Source: Olsenella_L sp051876355
GTDB taxonomy: Bacteria > Actinomycetota > Coriobacteriia > Coriobacteriales > Atopobiaceae
Assembly (NCBI GenBank): GCA_051876355.1
Contig: JBJEHU010000002.1
Location: forward strand, 1 to 63,845
Direction of reading: 5' to 3'
DNA: 63,845 nucleotides
Shown here: in pieces, positions 18,032 to 26,402 of the stretch
Layout: every line of letters begins with the position of its first letter
Position numbering within the stretch: the stretch's first letter is position 1
Notes under the pieces: model-generated
Told to the model about the DNA's origin: nothing
Seen by the model: only the letters and a program-made list of their open reading frames with translations
The model's database searches: none
Position numbers and translations under genes: made by a program

Positions 18032-18067
18032 TGCCGGCTGCCATCCCAGCAGAGACAGCAGCCGGCA
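18032..18067. terminator. bidirectional terminator
   Basis: Perfect 10-bp arms TGCCGGCTGC (18032-18041) and GCAGCCGGCA (18058-18067) lie between the convergent tannase-like and PTS EIIA genes. Confidence 0.75.
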
Positions 18068-18106
18068 TAATCTGCCTAGCTATTCCTTCTCATGGAGCCA
18101 AGAGCC

Positions 18107-18562
18107 CTACTGCTCCTGCGCAAGCGCGTCAGAGATGGCAGAAGCGATCGTGTGGGCATCGTCTGTCGTCCGGAGCATCTTTCTGAAGGCAGGATCCATC
18201 AGAAGGACGGCCGTCTTCGAGAGGAGGCGGATGTGCTCGTCCTTGTTCTCCTCCGGCACGAAGAGCGCGACGGCGATATCGACCGGCTTCTCGTCGAAGG
18301 AAGGCCAGGGTACCGGATTTGCGTTCTTCCATACCATGACGGCAGGACGAAGTATCGTGGCGCTCTTCGCATGGGGCACGGCAAAGCCCTCGGTAAGGCC
18401 TGTCGCACCAAGATCTTCACGGGCAAGGAATGCCTGATAGGCTTCCTCGTCGTCCTTCACGATGCCCAAGGCCTCTGCCTGTGCGCAGAGCATCCTCAGC
18501 AGCTCATGGCGGCTTTCTGCCTCCCTGCCAAGCAGTATCTGGTCGTCGGACACGAACTCCAT
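18107..18562 (-). CDS. PTS EIIA component, fructose/mannitol type (orphan)
   Basis: 151 residues from ATG 18562 with GGAAGGGGAG upstream. The sequence fits PTS_EIIA_2: the phosphorylated histidine lies in EGFAVPHAK, and DIAVALFVPEE followed by HIRLLSKTAVLL is the conserved second half. EIIA accepts phosphate from HPr and passes it to an EIIB domain. No EIIB or EIIC of this class is in the window, so it may serve a distant transporter or act in regulation. It stands alone on the minus strand next to an 81-residue zinc-ribbon-like gene. Confidence 0.9.
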   Translation of the reverse strand: MEFVSDDQILLGREAESRHELLRMLCAQAEALGIVKDDEEAYQAFLAREDLGATGLTEGFAVPHAKSATILRPAVMVWKNANPVPWPSFDEKPVDIAVALFVPEENKDEHIRLLSKTAVLLMDPAFRKMLRTTDDAHTIASAISDALAQEQ

Positions 18563-18638
18563 GGTCTCCCCTTCCGGCGCATCTCTCATCTTTCTTACAG
18601 CATACGGCAAGGATTGCCCCAGCATGCGGAAACTCCCG

Positions 18639-18884
18639 CTAGGAGCGCGGCTTTCTGTGTGTCAGATGCCAGCCTCCGCAATAGGGGCAGGCATAGACAT
18701 AGAGCTGCGGCGCATCCTTCTTGTGCGCCCCATGGGCTGCTGCCTTCTTTGCCTCGACAGCCGTCGCATAGCGGCGCTTCCTCGCACAGGCACGGAATTC
18801 CTCCGGGCTCTCATCCGGACGCCTTCCCGCCTGGGCAAGCCCCTGTTCCCTGCGTACACCCTGCTTGGCACGGTGCTGTCCCAT
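18639..18884 (-). CDS. small basic protein with CxxC-H motif
   Basis: 81 residues from ATG 18884, 8 bases after AAGGGGAG. The protein is rich in Arg/Lys/Ala and ends in YACPYCGGWHLTHR, where Cys-x2-Cys and two His could bind zinc. Similar short proteins are common in actinobacteria without a known role. It is divergent from the Memo/AMMECR1 gene and upstream of the PTS EIIA gene on the same strand. Confidence 0.7.
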   Translation of the reverse strand: MGQHRAKQGVRREQGLAQAGRRPDESPEEFRACARKRRYATAVEAKKAAAHGAHKKDAPQLYVYACPYCGGWHLTHRKPRS

Positions 18885-19092
18885 CGGCACTCTCCCCTTC
18901 ATCTGCTCCCGCCTTCAGCATAGCCAAAGACCCAGATGAGCCCATTTCTGTTTTCCTGTGCACATCTTCCTTTCATGGGCAGAACCCTGCCGTCCAGGAA
19001 AACCGACACATGTCCAAAAGTTTCAGCATGGGTATATACAGGACTGCATTGCAGGCTCTGTCGCGCGTGCATGCGCATATGGGAGGCACATC

Positions 19093-20490
19093 ATGGGCAT
19101 TGCTGCTGCATTCGCGGTTCCGCATCCGCCGCTGATCATCCCCGCTGTCGGCAGGGGCGAAGAGAAGGGCATCCAGAAGACGATAGATGCCTATGAGGAA
19201 GTGGGCAGGCGCATCGCGGCCATTGCCCCCGACACGATTGTGATCTCCTCTCCCCATACCGTGATGTATAGGGACTACAACCATATCTCTCCCGGCAAGG
19301 GGGCACGTGGCTCCTTCGCGCAGTTCGGAGCTCCCGAAGCACGCTATGAGATTGCCTACGACGAGGAATTCACGGACGAGCTCGACCAGCTTGCACGTGA
19401 GCGCCATCTTGCTGCCGGCACCTCCTATGAGCAGGACCGCTCGCTCGACCATGCAACGATGATTCCAGTACATTTCATCGAGCACCACTACAAGGGCGCG
19501 AAGTATGTGCGCGTCGGCCTTTCCGGCCTCTCCCCTGCCGCCCACTACGAGCTCGGGCAGGCCATCCAGGCAGCCGCAGAGAAGCTCGGCAGGAAGTGCG
19601 TCTATGTCGCCTCGGGCGACCTCTCGCACAAGCTCAAGGCCGATGGCCCCTATGGGTATGCGAAGGAAGGCCCCGAGTTCGACCGCGAGATCTGCGACAT
19701 CTTCAGGACCGGAGACTTCCTCCGTCTCCTCACGATGGACAGAGGCTTTGCCGACCGCGCGGCAGAGTGCGGCCTCAGGAGCTTCCAGATCATGGCAGGC
19801 GCTCTTGACGGCATCGATGTCTCCTGCGAGCTCCTGTCCCATGAGGGACCGTTCGGCGTCGGCTACGGCGTTGCCGCCTTCACGCCGACCTCGGACAAGA
19901 AAGATGAGAGCCGCTGCTTCCTTGCCGCCTATGAAGAGGCACATGAGGAGAAGATGCACGAGCGCAAGGAGCACGAAGACCCGTTCGTCCGCCTCGCACG
20001 AAAGTCGCTCGAGACCTATGTGAAGACCGGCAAGCGCATTGCACCCGATAGCAGCCTGCCGCGCGAGCTCACGGAGCCCCGTGCCGGCTGCTTCGTCTCC
20101 CTGAAGGAGGACGGCGAGCTCAGAGGCTGCATCGGCACGATTGCGCCGACCAGGGCAAACCTCGCAGAGGAGATCTGCGCGAATGCCATCTCTGCCGGCA
20201 CGCGCGATCCGCGCTTCTCCGCCGTTAAGCCGGAGGAGCTTCCCGAGCTTGTCTATTCCGTCGATGTGCTCGGCGAGCCCGAGCCGATAGACGGGCTCTC
20301 GGAGCTCGACCCGGTGCGTTACGGCGTTATCGTCTCGACGCCTGACGGCAGGCGAGGACTCCTGCTGCCGGATCTTGATGGCATAGACACGGCAGGAGAG
20401 CAGGTGAAGATTGCAGCCCGCAAGGGTGGCATCGATCCGCACGAGGAAGACGTCCAGCTCGCTCGATTCGAAGTGGTGAGGCACAGCTGA
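19093..20490 (+). CDS. AmmeMemoRadiSam proteins B and A fused (Memo-AMMECR1)
   Basis: 465 residues from ATG 19093, six bases after GGGAGG. Residues 1 to about 270 form a Memo domain, related to class III extradiol dioxygenases, with conserved His/Asp residues in AVPHPPLI, SSPHTV and SGDLSHK. Residues from about 300 form an AMMECR1 domain with its hallmark LRGCIG. The two are separate genes in many organisms. The stop overlaps the start of the radical SAM gene (TGATG). The three components always travel together, so they presumably act on one substrate, but the reaction is not established to my knowledge. Cytoplasmic. Confidence 0.93.
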   Translation: MGIAAAFAVPHPPLIIPAVGRGEEKGIQKTIDAYEEVGRRIAAIAPDTIVISSPHTVMYRDYNHISPGKGARGSFAQFGAPEARYEIAYDEEFTDELDQLARERHLAAGTSYEQDRSLDHATMIPVHFIEHHYKGAKYVRVGLSGLSPAAHYELGQAIQAAAEKLGRKCVYVASGDLSHKLKADGPYGYAKEGPEFDREICDIFRTGDFLRLLTMDRGFADRAAECGLRSFQIMAGALDGIDVSCELLSHEGPFGVGYGVAAFTPTSDKKDESRCFLAAYEEAHEEKMHERKEHEDPFVRLARKSLETYVKTGKRIAPDSSLPRELTEPRAGCFVSLKEDGELRGCIGTIAPTRANLAEEICANAISAGTRDPRFSAVKPEELPELVYSVDVLGEPEPIDGLSELDPVRYGVIVSTPDGRRGLLLPDLDGIDTAGEQVKIAARKGGIDPHEEDVQLARFEVVRHS

Positions 20491-21356
20491 TGGAAGAGAA
20501 GCCAGAGAGCACCGTGACCTGTCCGGTCTGTCCGCACGCCTGCAGGCTCAGCGAGGGGCAGGTGGGATTCTGCCGTGCCCGCACCTGCCGCGATGGCAAG
20601 ATTGTCTCCGAGAGCTACGGCAGGATCACGTCGGCAGCGCTCGACCCGATAGAGAAGAAGCCGCTTTCGGACTACATGCCCGGCACGACCGTCCTCTCCA
20701 TCGGCAGCTACGGCTGCAACCTGCGCTGCCCGTTCTGCCAGAACTGGCAGATATCCCAGAAGGGCGATGGCGGGGTTCCTTGGCGCGAGATTTCGCCGAT
20801 CGAGCTTGTCGCTTCGGCGCAGGGCCTCAAGGCAGAAGACCCGTTCGTTGCAGGCATTGCCTACACGTACAACGAGCCGCTCATCGGCTACGAGTTCGTG
20901 CGTGACTGCAGCGTGCTGGCACACCAGGTCGGCCTCAAGAACATCCTTGTCTCGAATGGCTGCGCAAACGAGCCTGTCATACGCGAGCTCGCGCCTCTGA
21001 CCGATGCCGCAAACATCGACCTCAAGGGGGCAGACCAGAAGTTCTACGACGCATGCGCAGGAGACTTCGATGCTGTGAGGAAGACGATCGAGATCCTCGC
21101 TGCCACGCCGACCTGCCACCTCGAAATCACGACCCTGATCGTCCCCGGCATGAACGATACAGATGAGGATGTGGCGAGCATCGCGAAGTGGCTCTCCGAG
21201 ATCCCGCGCGAAGGCGACCCCATCACGCTCCACATTACCCGCTTCTTCCCGAAGTGGCATATGGACAAGGCCGAGCCCACGCCGGTCGAGACGGTCTACC
21301 ATCTCGCCGATGTGGCAGGGCAATATCTCGAACGGGTGCGCTGCGGCAACGTCTGA
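20490..21356 (+). CDS. amrS: AmmeMemoRadiSam system radical SAM enzyme
   Basis: 288 residues. The cluster motif GCNLRCPFC (CxxxCxxC) and an N-terminal cysteine set CPVCPHAC with FCRARTC match AmrS, related to pyruvate formate-lyase activating enzymes. Translation is coupled to the Memo-AMMECR1 gene by a one-base overlap. Some relatives activate glycyl radical enzymes, but no such enzyme lies nearby. A strong terminator follows at 21381. Confidence 0.92.
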   Translation: MEEKPESTVTCPVCPHACRLSEGQVGFCRARTCRDGKIVSESYGRITSAALDPIEKKPLSDYMPGTTVLSIGSYGCNLRCPFCQNWQISQKGDGGVPWREISPIELVASAQGLKAEDPFVAGIAYTYNEPLIGYEFVRDCSVLAHQVGLKNILVSNGCANEPVIRELAPLTDAANIDLKGADQKFYDACAGDFDAVRKTIEILAATPTCHLEITTLIVPGMNDTDEDVASIAKWLSEIPREGDPITLHITRFFPKWHMDKAEPTPVETVYHLADVAGQYLERVRCGNV

Positions 21357-21380
21357 GAACTGAGATAGATGGCCAAATGC

Positions 21381-21413
21381 AGGGAGGGCTGGCAGAGCAT
21401 GCCAGCCCTCCCT
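21381..21413 (+). terminator. strong hairpin terminator
   Basis: Perfect 14-bp arms AGGGAGGGCTGGCA (21381-21394) and TGCCAGCCCTCCCT (21400-21413) with a 5-base loop follow the AmrS gene. Confidence 0.85.
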
Positions 21414-21453
21414 CTTCGTGCCATACTGGGAAGAAACAGTCGGAAGGATCGCT

Positions 21454-21699
21454 ATGAGAAGCACGAAGATTGCCGATACCACGCGCGAGGAGCGCATCCA
21501 GATTGTCGCAGAGGCCCTCTCCTGGGGAGATGACTGCGGCGACTGCTCGCTCGATGCCTGCGGCATCGACAAGTTCTATGAGCCCTACATCGAAGGCGAG
21601 GTCGAGCTTGCCGAGCTGAACATGATGAAGGCAGCAGAGCGCTATGAGCTCGGCATCGGCGACAGGTCCGAGATCGACGGCGGCTGCAGCTGGGCCTAA
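21454..21699 (+). CDS. small acidic Cys-containing protein
   Basis: 81 residues from ATG 21454, six bases after GGAAGG. It contains GDDCGDCSLDAC and a final GGCSW, an arrangement of cysteines that could bind a metal. It is otherwise helical and acidic. It ends directly at the stop of the convergent HxlR gene with no gap. Family not recognised. Confidence 0.65.
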   Translation: MRSTKIADTTREERIQIVAEALSWGDDCGDCSLDACGIDKFYEPYIEGEVELAELNMMKAAERYELGIGDRSEIDGGCSWA

Positions 21700-22077
21700 T
21701 CAGGCTTCGTCTGCCTGCATGAGATGCGCCTCTCCCCAGTCCTTGAGCTCCATGAGGATGGGGATGAGGGTGCGGGCGCGGGGTGTGAGACGGTACTCCA
21801 CGCGCACCGGCATCTCGTCGTACTGCTTCCTCTCCACGAGGCCGTCTGCCTCGAGCTCCTTCAAAGATGAAGCGAGCATCGTGTTCGTGATACCGAAGAC
21901 AAGCTTCCTGAGCTCGCCGTAACGGAGCTCCTCTGACTGGGAGAGCGCGACGAGCAGGAGGATCTTCCACTTGCCGCCCACTGCATCAAGGACACGCCTC
22001 AGGGCGCAGCCTGAGCCTGTGATGCTGGCATCGGCACTCGCGAAGCAGGGCGACATCGAAGCTTTTCCTGTAGCCAT
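21700..22077 (-). CDS. HxlR family transcriptional regulator
   Basis: 125 residues. The HxlR winged helix is clear: GCALRRVLDAVGGKWKILLL, then a recognition helix ITNTMLASSLKELEADGLV and wing VEYRLTPRA. The Cys in the first motif is the conserved position that senses oxidants or quinones in many HxlR/YodB proteins. It is divergent from a thioredoxin gene with 126 bases between the starts, which suggests redox control of that gene. Confidence 0.92.
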   Translation of the reverse strand: MATGKASMSPCFASADASITGSGCALRRVLDAVGGKWKILLLVALSQSEELRYGELRKLVFGITNTMLASSLKELEADGLVERKQYDEMPVRVEYRLTPRARTLIPILMELKDWGEAHLMQADEA

Positions 22078-22130
22078 GGTCAGATTTTCCTTACCACATC
22101 TGTTTAAACTGCGTACTTGCTCCGTATTTT

Positions 22131-22150
22131 ATACCTCATACAATGGGTAT
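22131..22150. promoter_or_regulatory. inverted repeat in the HxlR-thioredoxin promoter region
   Basis: ATACC (22131-22135) and GGTAT (22146-22150) form an inverted repeat with a 10-base spacer between the divergent starts, a spacing expected for a dimeric winged-helix regulator. The arms are short. Confidence 0.35.
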
Positions 22151-22203
22151 CAACAGAGCGAAGCACGCAGAGCGTGCATGAGACAGGAAAGCAGGTAGAC
22201 ATC

Positions 22204-22521
22204 ATGGAGTATCAGTTCACAGCCGACAACTTCCAGAAAGAGGTCCTTGAGAGCAAGGAGCCCGTCCTCGTCGACTTCTACGCAGACTGGTGCGGCCCCT
22301 GCCGTGCAATGATGCCGGTTGTCGAGGATTTGGCAAACGAGTATGAGGGCAAGGTCAAGGTCGGCAAGGTCAACTCCGACGAGCAGCCCGAGCTCGCGCA
22401 GGCCTTCAATGTCATGAGCATCCCGGCCTTCTTCATCCTGAAGGACGGCAAGGTTGTCGACCAGATGGTCGGCGGCATGCCGAAGGCAATGCTCAAGGGC
22501 CGCATCGACGCCCAGCTCTAA
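22204..22521 (+). CDS. trxA: thioredoxin
   Basis: 105 residues from ATG 22204, the standard thioredoxin length. FYADWCGPCRAM holds the active-site WCGPC, and SIPAFFIL supplies the conserved cis-proline. The protein reduces disulfides in the cytoplasm with electrons from thioredoxin reductase, which is not in the window. It is followed after 7 bases by a second thioredoxin-like gene and is divergent from an HxlR regulator. Confidence 0.95.
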   Translation: MEYQFTADNFQKEVLESKEPVLVDFYADWCGPCRAMMPVVEDLANEYEGKVKVGKVNSDEQPELAQAFNVMSIPAFFILKDGKVVDQMVGGMPKAMLKGRIDAQL

Positions 22522-22528
22522 GCAAGAC

Positions 22529-22882
22529 ATGCATCTGAGAGAGCTTGCGCCAGGAGAGCAGCTGGAGGATATCATCGCCAGCGCTCCCCTGGCGCTTCTT
22601 CAGTTCGGGACTGCCTCCTGCGCACCATGCGGAGCAATTCGCCAGAAGATCGACCACTGGCTCGACGAGCGCGAAAAGAAGCCAGGACATCTCCCGATTG
22701 AGGCTGTCTACATCTCGCTCGACGACCATCCAGCCCTGGCAGCACAGGCAGATGTCCTCTCTGCCCCGACGCTTCGCTTCTATGCGGAAGGCCAGCTCTG
22801 GGCAGAAGCTGCAGGATACTTCGGCCTCGAAGCGTTCCTGGACAGGATAGAGCGTGCAGAGCAGCTCATGAAGGAAGAGTGA
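22529..22882 (+). CDS. thioredoxin-like protein with CAPC active site
   Basis: 117 residues from ATG 22529. TASCAPCGAIRQKI is the thioredoxin active-site helix with CAPC in place of CGPC, and SAPTLRFY contains the cis-proline. The start has only a weak ribosome site and lies 7 bases after trxA, so it is probably translated by coupling. The altered dipeptide should change redox potential and partner choice. Confidence 0.88.
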   Translation: MHLRELAPGEQLEDIIASAPLALLQFGTASCAPCGAIRQKIDHWLDEREKKPGHLPIEAVYISLDDHPALAAQADVLSAPTLRFYAEGQLWAEAAGYFGLEAFLDRIERAEQLMKEE

Positions 22883-23083
22883 ACGGCATAGCACCTCTCT
22901 TCTTGTCGGCGCCTCTCCCCTGCATGCCAGCTTCTAATCTCTCCGGAGGGTTGCACGGTCTCAGGGATGTGTCAGAGAGTGTCAGAGATGAATCATGGCA
23001 GCATCGGGAAGCTCTCCTTTGGCATGCATGCCCCCATATAATGGATGGTGTATGTCATGGCAGGCTGCGCAGAGGAGGCAGAG

Positions 23084-23293
23084 ATGCAGACAGAGACAGA
23101 TTGGGAGCATCCTGGTTACGCGAATGAAGGGTGCCAGGGCACTGCCAGACTGGAAGCATTCCTGCAGCAGGCTGTCACCGCCAAGACCGTTCTGCCTTCC
23201 GAGCAATTCGATGCGTTCCTGGAAGCGCTCGACCAGCCGATGCCCGAAGAGATGGTACAGCTTCTTGGCAGAGTCTCTGGTTGGTCAATCTGA
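23084..23293 (+). pseudogene. DUF1778/TacA-type antitoxin remnant
   Basis: 69 residues from ATG 23084. The second half (AKTVLPSEQFDAFLEALDQPMPEEM) resembles the C-terminal toxin-wrapping part of DUF1778 antitoxins. The usual ribbon-helix-helix start is absent, and no acetyltransferase toxin follows. TATAAT at 23037-23042 could be a -10 box. It is a probable relic; a true small unrelated protein is possible. Confidence 0.4.
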
Positions 23294-23334
23294 CCTATCC
23301 GAACTTCACCTTTCATGTGCATCCCATGCATATG

Positions 23335-23346
23335 TAACTATAGTTA
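23335..23346. promoter_or_regulatory. 12-bp palindrome upstream of pirin
   Basis: TAACTATAGTTA is perfectly symmetric and is flanked by ATATG and ACATAT. It lies about 50 bases before the pirin start and may be an operator for a MarR/HxlR-class regulator. Confidence 0.4.
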
Positions 23347-23396
23347 TGACATATTCCTTGGCGGGGTATCAGCTGCAATAGAAGACACCGGAGCAG

Positions 23397-24284
23397 ATGC
23401 TCCTTGAGAGATTGGATACCCCTATGTATCGCCACGGAACCAATGTCGTGAAAGGCTACCGCACCCAGGACGGCGCAGGCGTAAGCCTCGTGCGCGTGCT
23501 CGGAGCAGAGACCGCAGAAGCCTTCGACCCCTTCCTCATGCTCGACTCGTTCGACAGCACCGACCCCGATGCCTATACGGCAGGCTTTCCTCTCCATCCC
23601 CACCGCGGCATCGAGACCGTGACCTATCTTGCCGAAGGCGCCATCCAGCACCGCGACACGATGGGCTTTTCCGACACGATCCACGACGGCGAGGTGCAGT
23701 GGATGTGCGCAGGCTCGGGCGTCGAGCATGAAGAGCAGATCCCTCCTGCAAAGCGCCTCCTGGGCATCCAGCTCTGGCTGAACCTGCCTGCTGCAGACAA
23801 GATGTCCCACCCTTACTACCACGCTATCCATAGAGGCGATATCGAGACCGTGCATCCCGCAGAGGGCGTGACGCTCCGGCTCCTTGCTGGCAGCTATGCC
23901 GACCCAGCCGGCACGAAGCATGAGGGATACAAGGGCGAGCACCTGCCGCTCGACTACTACGAGATCGTGCTCGAGCCAGGCTCCACACTTTCTGTGCCGG
24001 TGGCAGAAGATGCCAGCGTCATGGCATTCACGCTCGAAGGGCCGGCAACAATCGGCAACCTTCCTATCGGTCCCAAGACCGCCATCAAGCTCGAAGACGG
24101 CGACGAGGTGGAGCTCAAGGCCGACCCTGACAGTCCTGCCCGCATCCTCTTCCTTGCATCCCATGCGCTTCATGAACCGATTTTCTGGGGCGGCCCTATT
24201 GTCATGAACTCCCGGCAAGAGCTCCTTGAGGCATTCCATGAACTGGAGAAGGACACGTTCCTGAAGGAGCAGCTCGAGCACTGA
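23397..24284 (+). CDS. pirin family protein
   Basis: 295 residues; ATG 23397 is used, although MYRHG at 23424 is an alternative because neither start has an ideal site. Two cupin domains are expected. The first carries the metal ligands HPHRGIETVTY, a further His in IQHRDTMG, and the glutamate in MCAGSGVEHEE. Bacterial pirins can act as iron-dependent quercetin 2,3-dioxygenases or as regulators. It is a single-gene unit, followed by a terminator. Confidence 0.92.
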   Translation: MLLERLDTPMYRHGTNVVKGYRTQDGAGVSLVRVLGAETAEAFDPFLMLDSFDSTDPDAYTAGFPLHPHRGIETVTYLAEGAIQHRDTMGFSDTIHDGEVQWMCAGSGVEHEEQIPPAKRLLGIQLWLNLPAADKMSHPYYHAIHRGDIETVHPAEGVTLRLLAGSYADPAGTKHEGYKGEHLPLDYYEIVLEPGSTLSVPVAEDASVMAFTLEGPATIGNLPIGPKTAIKLEDGDEVELKADPDSPARILFLASHALHEPIFWGGPIVMNSRQELLEAFHELEKDTFLKEQLEH

Positions 24285-24315
24285 GGCTCCGCATTCATCA
24301 GAACAGCGAATTCAG

Positions 24316-24350
24316 CAGGGAGAAGGCCAGCTGGTGCAGCCTTCTCCCTG
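24316..24350 (+). terminator. terminator after pirin
   Basis: Perfect 12-bp arms CAGGGAGAAGGC (24316-24327) and GCCTTCTCCCTG (24339-24350). Confidence 0.82.
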
Positions 24351-24405
24351 CTCTCTGCGTCTACCGATCAGTGGCAAACATCATTCGAGCAAAGCCTTGC
24401 TGAGA

Positions 24406-24660
24406 TCAATCTACGGGGCACATGAAAAAGCTTTCATGCTCATGGACAAACCTGTCGAAGCGGGCAAGCTCTATGTCTGAAAAGCGTCCTTCCCATGGTA
24501 TCCAGCAATGCGTTGGCAGCTCGCAGCGAATCGAGTCAAATCCGTTCTCAGTCGGACGTTCGAAGTGGACAATCGCTTTCTTCTTGCCGTTCTCCACAAA
24601 GGCGCCAGAGTAGACCACCTCTGTGCCATCTTCAAAGGTCGTATAGACACGTAGGCTCAA
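24406..24660 (-). CDS. hypothetical small protein
   Basis: 84 residues from TTG 24660, with a G-rich site upstream. The sequence looks beta-rich (VYTTFEDGTEVVYSGAFV) and ends CPVD. No motif is recognised. It sits downstream of the broken acetyltransferase gene on the same strand and could share its transcript. Confidence 0.55.
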   Translation of the reverse strand: MSLRVYTTFEDGTEVVYSGAFVENGKKKAIVHFERPTENGFDSIRCELPTHCWIPWEGRFSDIELARFDRFVHEHESFFMCPVD

Positions 24661-24693
24661 AGATACCCCCCATTTCGGCCAAATGATATTGGG

Positions 24694-25185
24694 CTATACC
24701 GTGTGATAGTAGAGGATGATGTCCTCATAGCTGCCATCTGGCATGTGGTAGCCCCCTGGCACCATGCCTATTCTCACGAAGCCGAGACGCTCATAGAGAT
24801 GGATAGCATGGACGATCGAGGCGACGACGGCGTTGAACTGGAGGATCCTGAATCCCTTCTCATGCGCCTTCTCGAGGCAGTCGCGCACAAGCCTCTCGCC
24901 GACATGCTCTCCCTGCACATCCTTCCTGACCGCATAGGATGCGTTGCAGATATGGCCGACACGTCCCACGTTGTTCGGATGGAGGATGTAGAGGCCGACG
25001 ATCTCGCCCGTATCCGTGTCCTGCACAATCCCCGTATAGGTCTGCTGGCTGAAGAACCCATCCGCCTCATCCTTGGAGAGATCTTCTGTCTGCGGGAATG
25101 CCACTCCGTCATCCACGACCTAGTTCCAGATCTCTGCAGCCGCTTCTGCGTCAGCATGCTCATATACACTCACCGCTATGTTCAA
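24694..25185 (-). pseudogene. GNAT acetyltransferase with in-frame stop (PAT/Bar-like)
   Basis: TTG 25185 follows AAAGGAGA and begins NIAVSVYEHADAEAAAEIWN. A TAG at 25120-25122 stops the frame where related acetyltransferases have EIWNEVV; the codon differs from GAG (Glu) by one base. The rest of the domain is open and intact: GIVQDTDTGEIVG, SYAVRKDVQGEHVG (acetyl-CoA loop) and HLYERLGFVRIGMVPGGY. Relatives include phosphinothricin-type N-acetyltransferases. A GTG at 25116 could restart translation, but it would give a protein lacking the first strand and helix. A sequencing error is the main alternative. Confidence 0.75.
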
Positions 25186-25310
25186 GACAGCTCTCCTTTG
25201 GCATCTGCTGCTGCCGGCCTCGCATGAGGCAGCGCCGTCCCAACTCCGCTTCCATAGTAGGCACACGCGCTCTGCCCTGCATTCCCTAAGGCTCGTGGAG
25301 CATCTGTGTT

Positions 25311-25325
25311 GTAAACCTGTTTTAC
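25311..25325. promoter_or_regulatory. operator-like site 1 of the uronate regulon
   Basis: GTAAACCTGTTTTAC, an imperfect inverted repeat sharing the core GTAAACCWGTT with sites at 25435, 43808 and 45502. Lies 170 bases upstream of the SDR gene. Confidence 0.5.
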
Positions 25326-25434
25326 TCCTCCACATAGAACAGACAGATTGGGCAGATACCCTACCGTTCCTGCTCATTTTCCATCCATTCGGCGCACATT
25401 TCTCGATGCCAAATATTGTGCATTGCAAATTTAC

Positions 25435-25447
25435 AAAACTGGTTTAC
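25435..25447. promoter_or_regulatory. operator-like site 2 over the SDR promoter
   Basis: AAAACTGGTTTAC is the reverse complement of GTAAACCAGTTTT. It lies between a possible -35 (TTGCAA, 25423-25428) and covers part of a possible -10 (TACTAT, 25445-25450), where a LacI-type repressor would block RNA polymerase. Confidence 0.5.
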
Positions 25448-25498
25448 TATCAGATTTGCACAGCAAGAACGCTGACTTAGACCTCTAGGAGGATATGG

Positions 25499-26317
25499 AT
25501 GGAAGAGAAATTCGACCCCCAGAAGAGCTTCTCCCTCGACGGCAAGCTCGCCCTCGTGACCGGTGCTACCTACGGCATCGGCTTTGCAATCGCAACGGCA
25601 CTCGCACAGGCAGGCGCAAAAATCGCCTTCAATGACCGCCGCCAGGAGCGCATCGACGAGGCAGAGAAGCAGTATCGTGCCCTCGGTATCGATGCCCACG
25701 GCTTCGTGGCAGACGTCACGGTCGAGGATCAGGTCAAGGGCCTCATGGACAAGATCCAGGAGACGTTCGGCACGACCCCTGACATCCTCGTTAACAATGC
25801 CGGCATCATCAAGCGCATCCCGATGCTCGACATGTCCGTCGAGGACTACCGCCAGGTCGTCGATATCGACCTCGTCGGCCCCTTCATCATGGCAAAGGCA
25901 TGCATCCCCGGCATGATCGAGAAGGGCCATGGCAAGATCATCAACATCTGCTCGATGATGAGCGAACTTGGCCGCGAGACCATCGCCGGCTACACGGCAG
26001 CCAAGGGCGGCCTCAAGATGCTCACGAAGAACATCTGCTCCGAGTTCGGCGGTGCAAACATCCAGTGCAACGGCATCGGACCGGGCTACATCGCAACGCC
26101 GCAGACGGCACCGCTCCGCGAGATCCAGCCTGACGGCTCCCGCCACCCGTTCGACCAGTTCATCTGCGCAAAGACGCCGGCAGGACGCTGGGGCACGCCT
26201 GAGGACCTCAAGGGCCCGGCAGTGTTCCTTGCCTCCGATGCCTCGAACTTCGTGAACGGCCACATCCTCTATGTGGATGGTGGCATCCTCGCTTACATCG
26301 GCAAGCAGCCCCAATAG
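25499..26317 (+). CDS. SDR oxidoreductase, gluconate 5-dehydrogenase/KduD-DhuD type
   Basis: 272 residues; AGGAGG sits five bases before ATG 25499. Classic short-chain dehydrogenase motifs are present: TGATYGIG for NAD(P), LVNNAG, the catalytic Ser in ICSMMSE, and YTAAK. The sequence looks closest to gluconate 5-dehydrogenase and 2-deoxy-gluconate 3-dehydrogenase (KduD). With the RpiB/LacAB-type isomerase downstream it matches the DhuD/DhuI pair, in which the isomerase converts an unsaturated-uronate-derived ketose and the dehydrogenase reduces it to 2-keto-3-deoxygluconate. The GH88 gene 14 kb away would supply that substrate. The link is inference from context. Confidence 0.85.
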   Translation: MEEKFDPQKSFSLDGKLALVTGATYGIGFAIATALAQAGAKIAFNDRRQERIDEAEKQYRALGIDAHGFVADVTVEDQVKGLMDKIQETFGTTPDILVNNAGIIKRIPMLDMSVEDYRQVVDIDLVGPFIMAKACIPGMIEKGHGKIINICSMMSELGRETIAGYTAAKGGLKMLTKNICSEFGGANIQCNGIGPGYIATPQTAPLREIQPDGSRHPFDQFICAKTPAGRWGTPEDLKGPAVFLASDASNFVNGHILYVDGGILAYIGKQPQ

Positions 26318-26324
26318 TTCCAAG

Positions 26325-26358
26325 AGGCGGGGCGCCTCTCCTCCTTGGCGCCCCGCCT
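26325..26358 (+). terminator. intercistronic hairpin between SDR and isomerase genes
   Basis: Perfect 12-bp arms AGGCGGGGCGCC (26325-26336) and GGCGCCCCGCCT (26347-26358), followed by TT. It may reduce or process read-through to the isomerase gene. Confidence 0.7.
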
Positions 26359-26402
26359 TTCCCCTGAACATTTCCCTCCTTCAGCATGAAAGGCAAAACA
26401 TC

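Noticed and set aside
18973..20484. 503-residue open frame opposite the Memo-AMMECR1 gene
   Set aside because: Antisense shadow; the plus strand has all Memo and AMMECR1 motifs.
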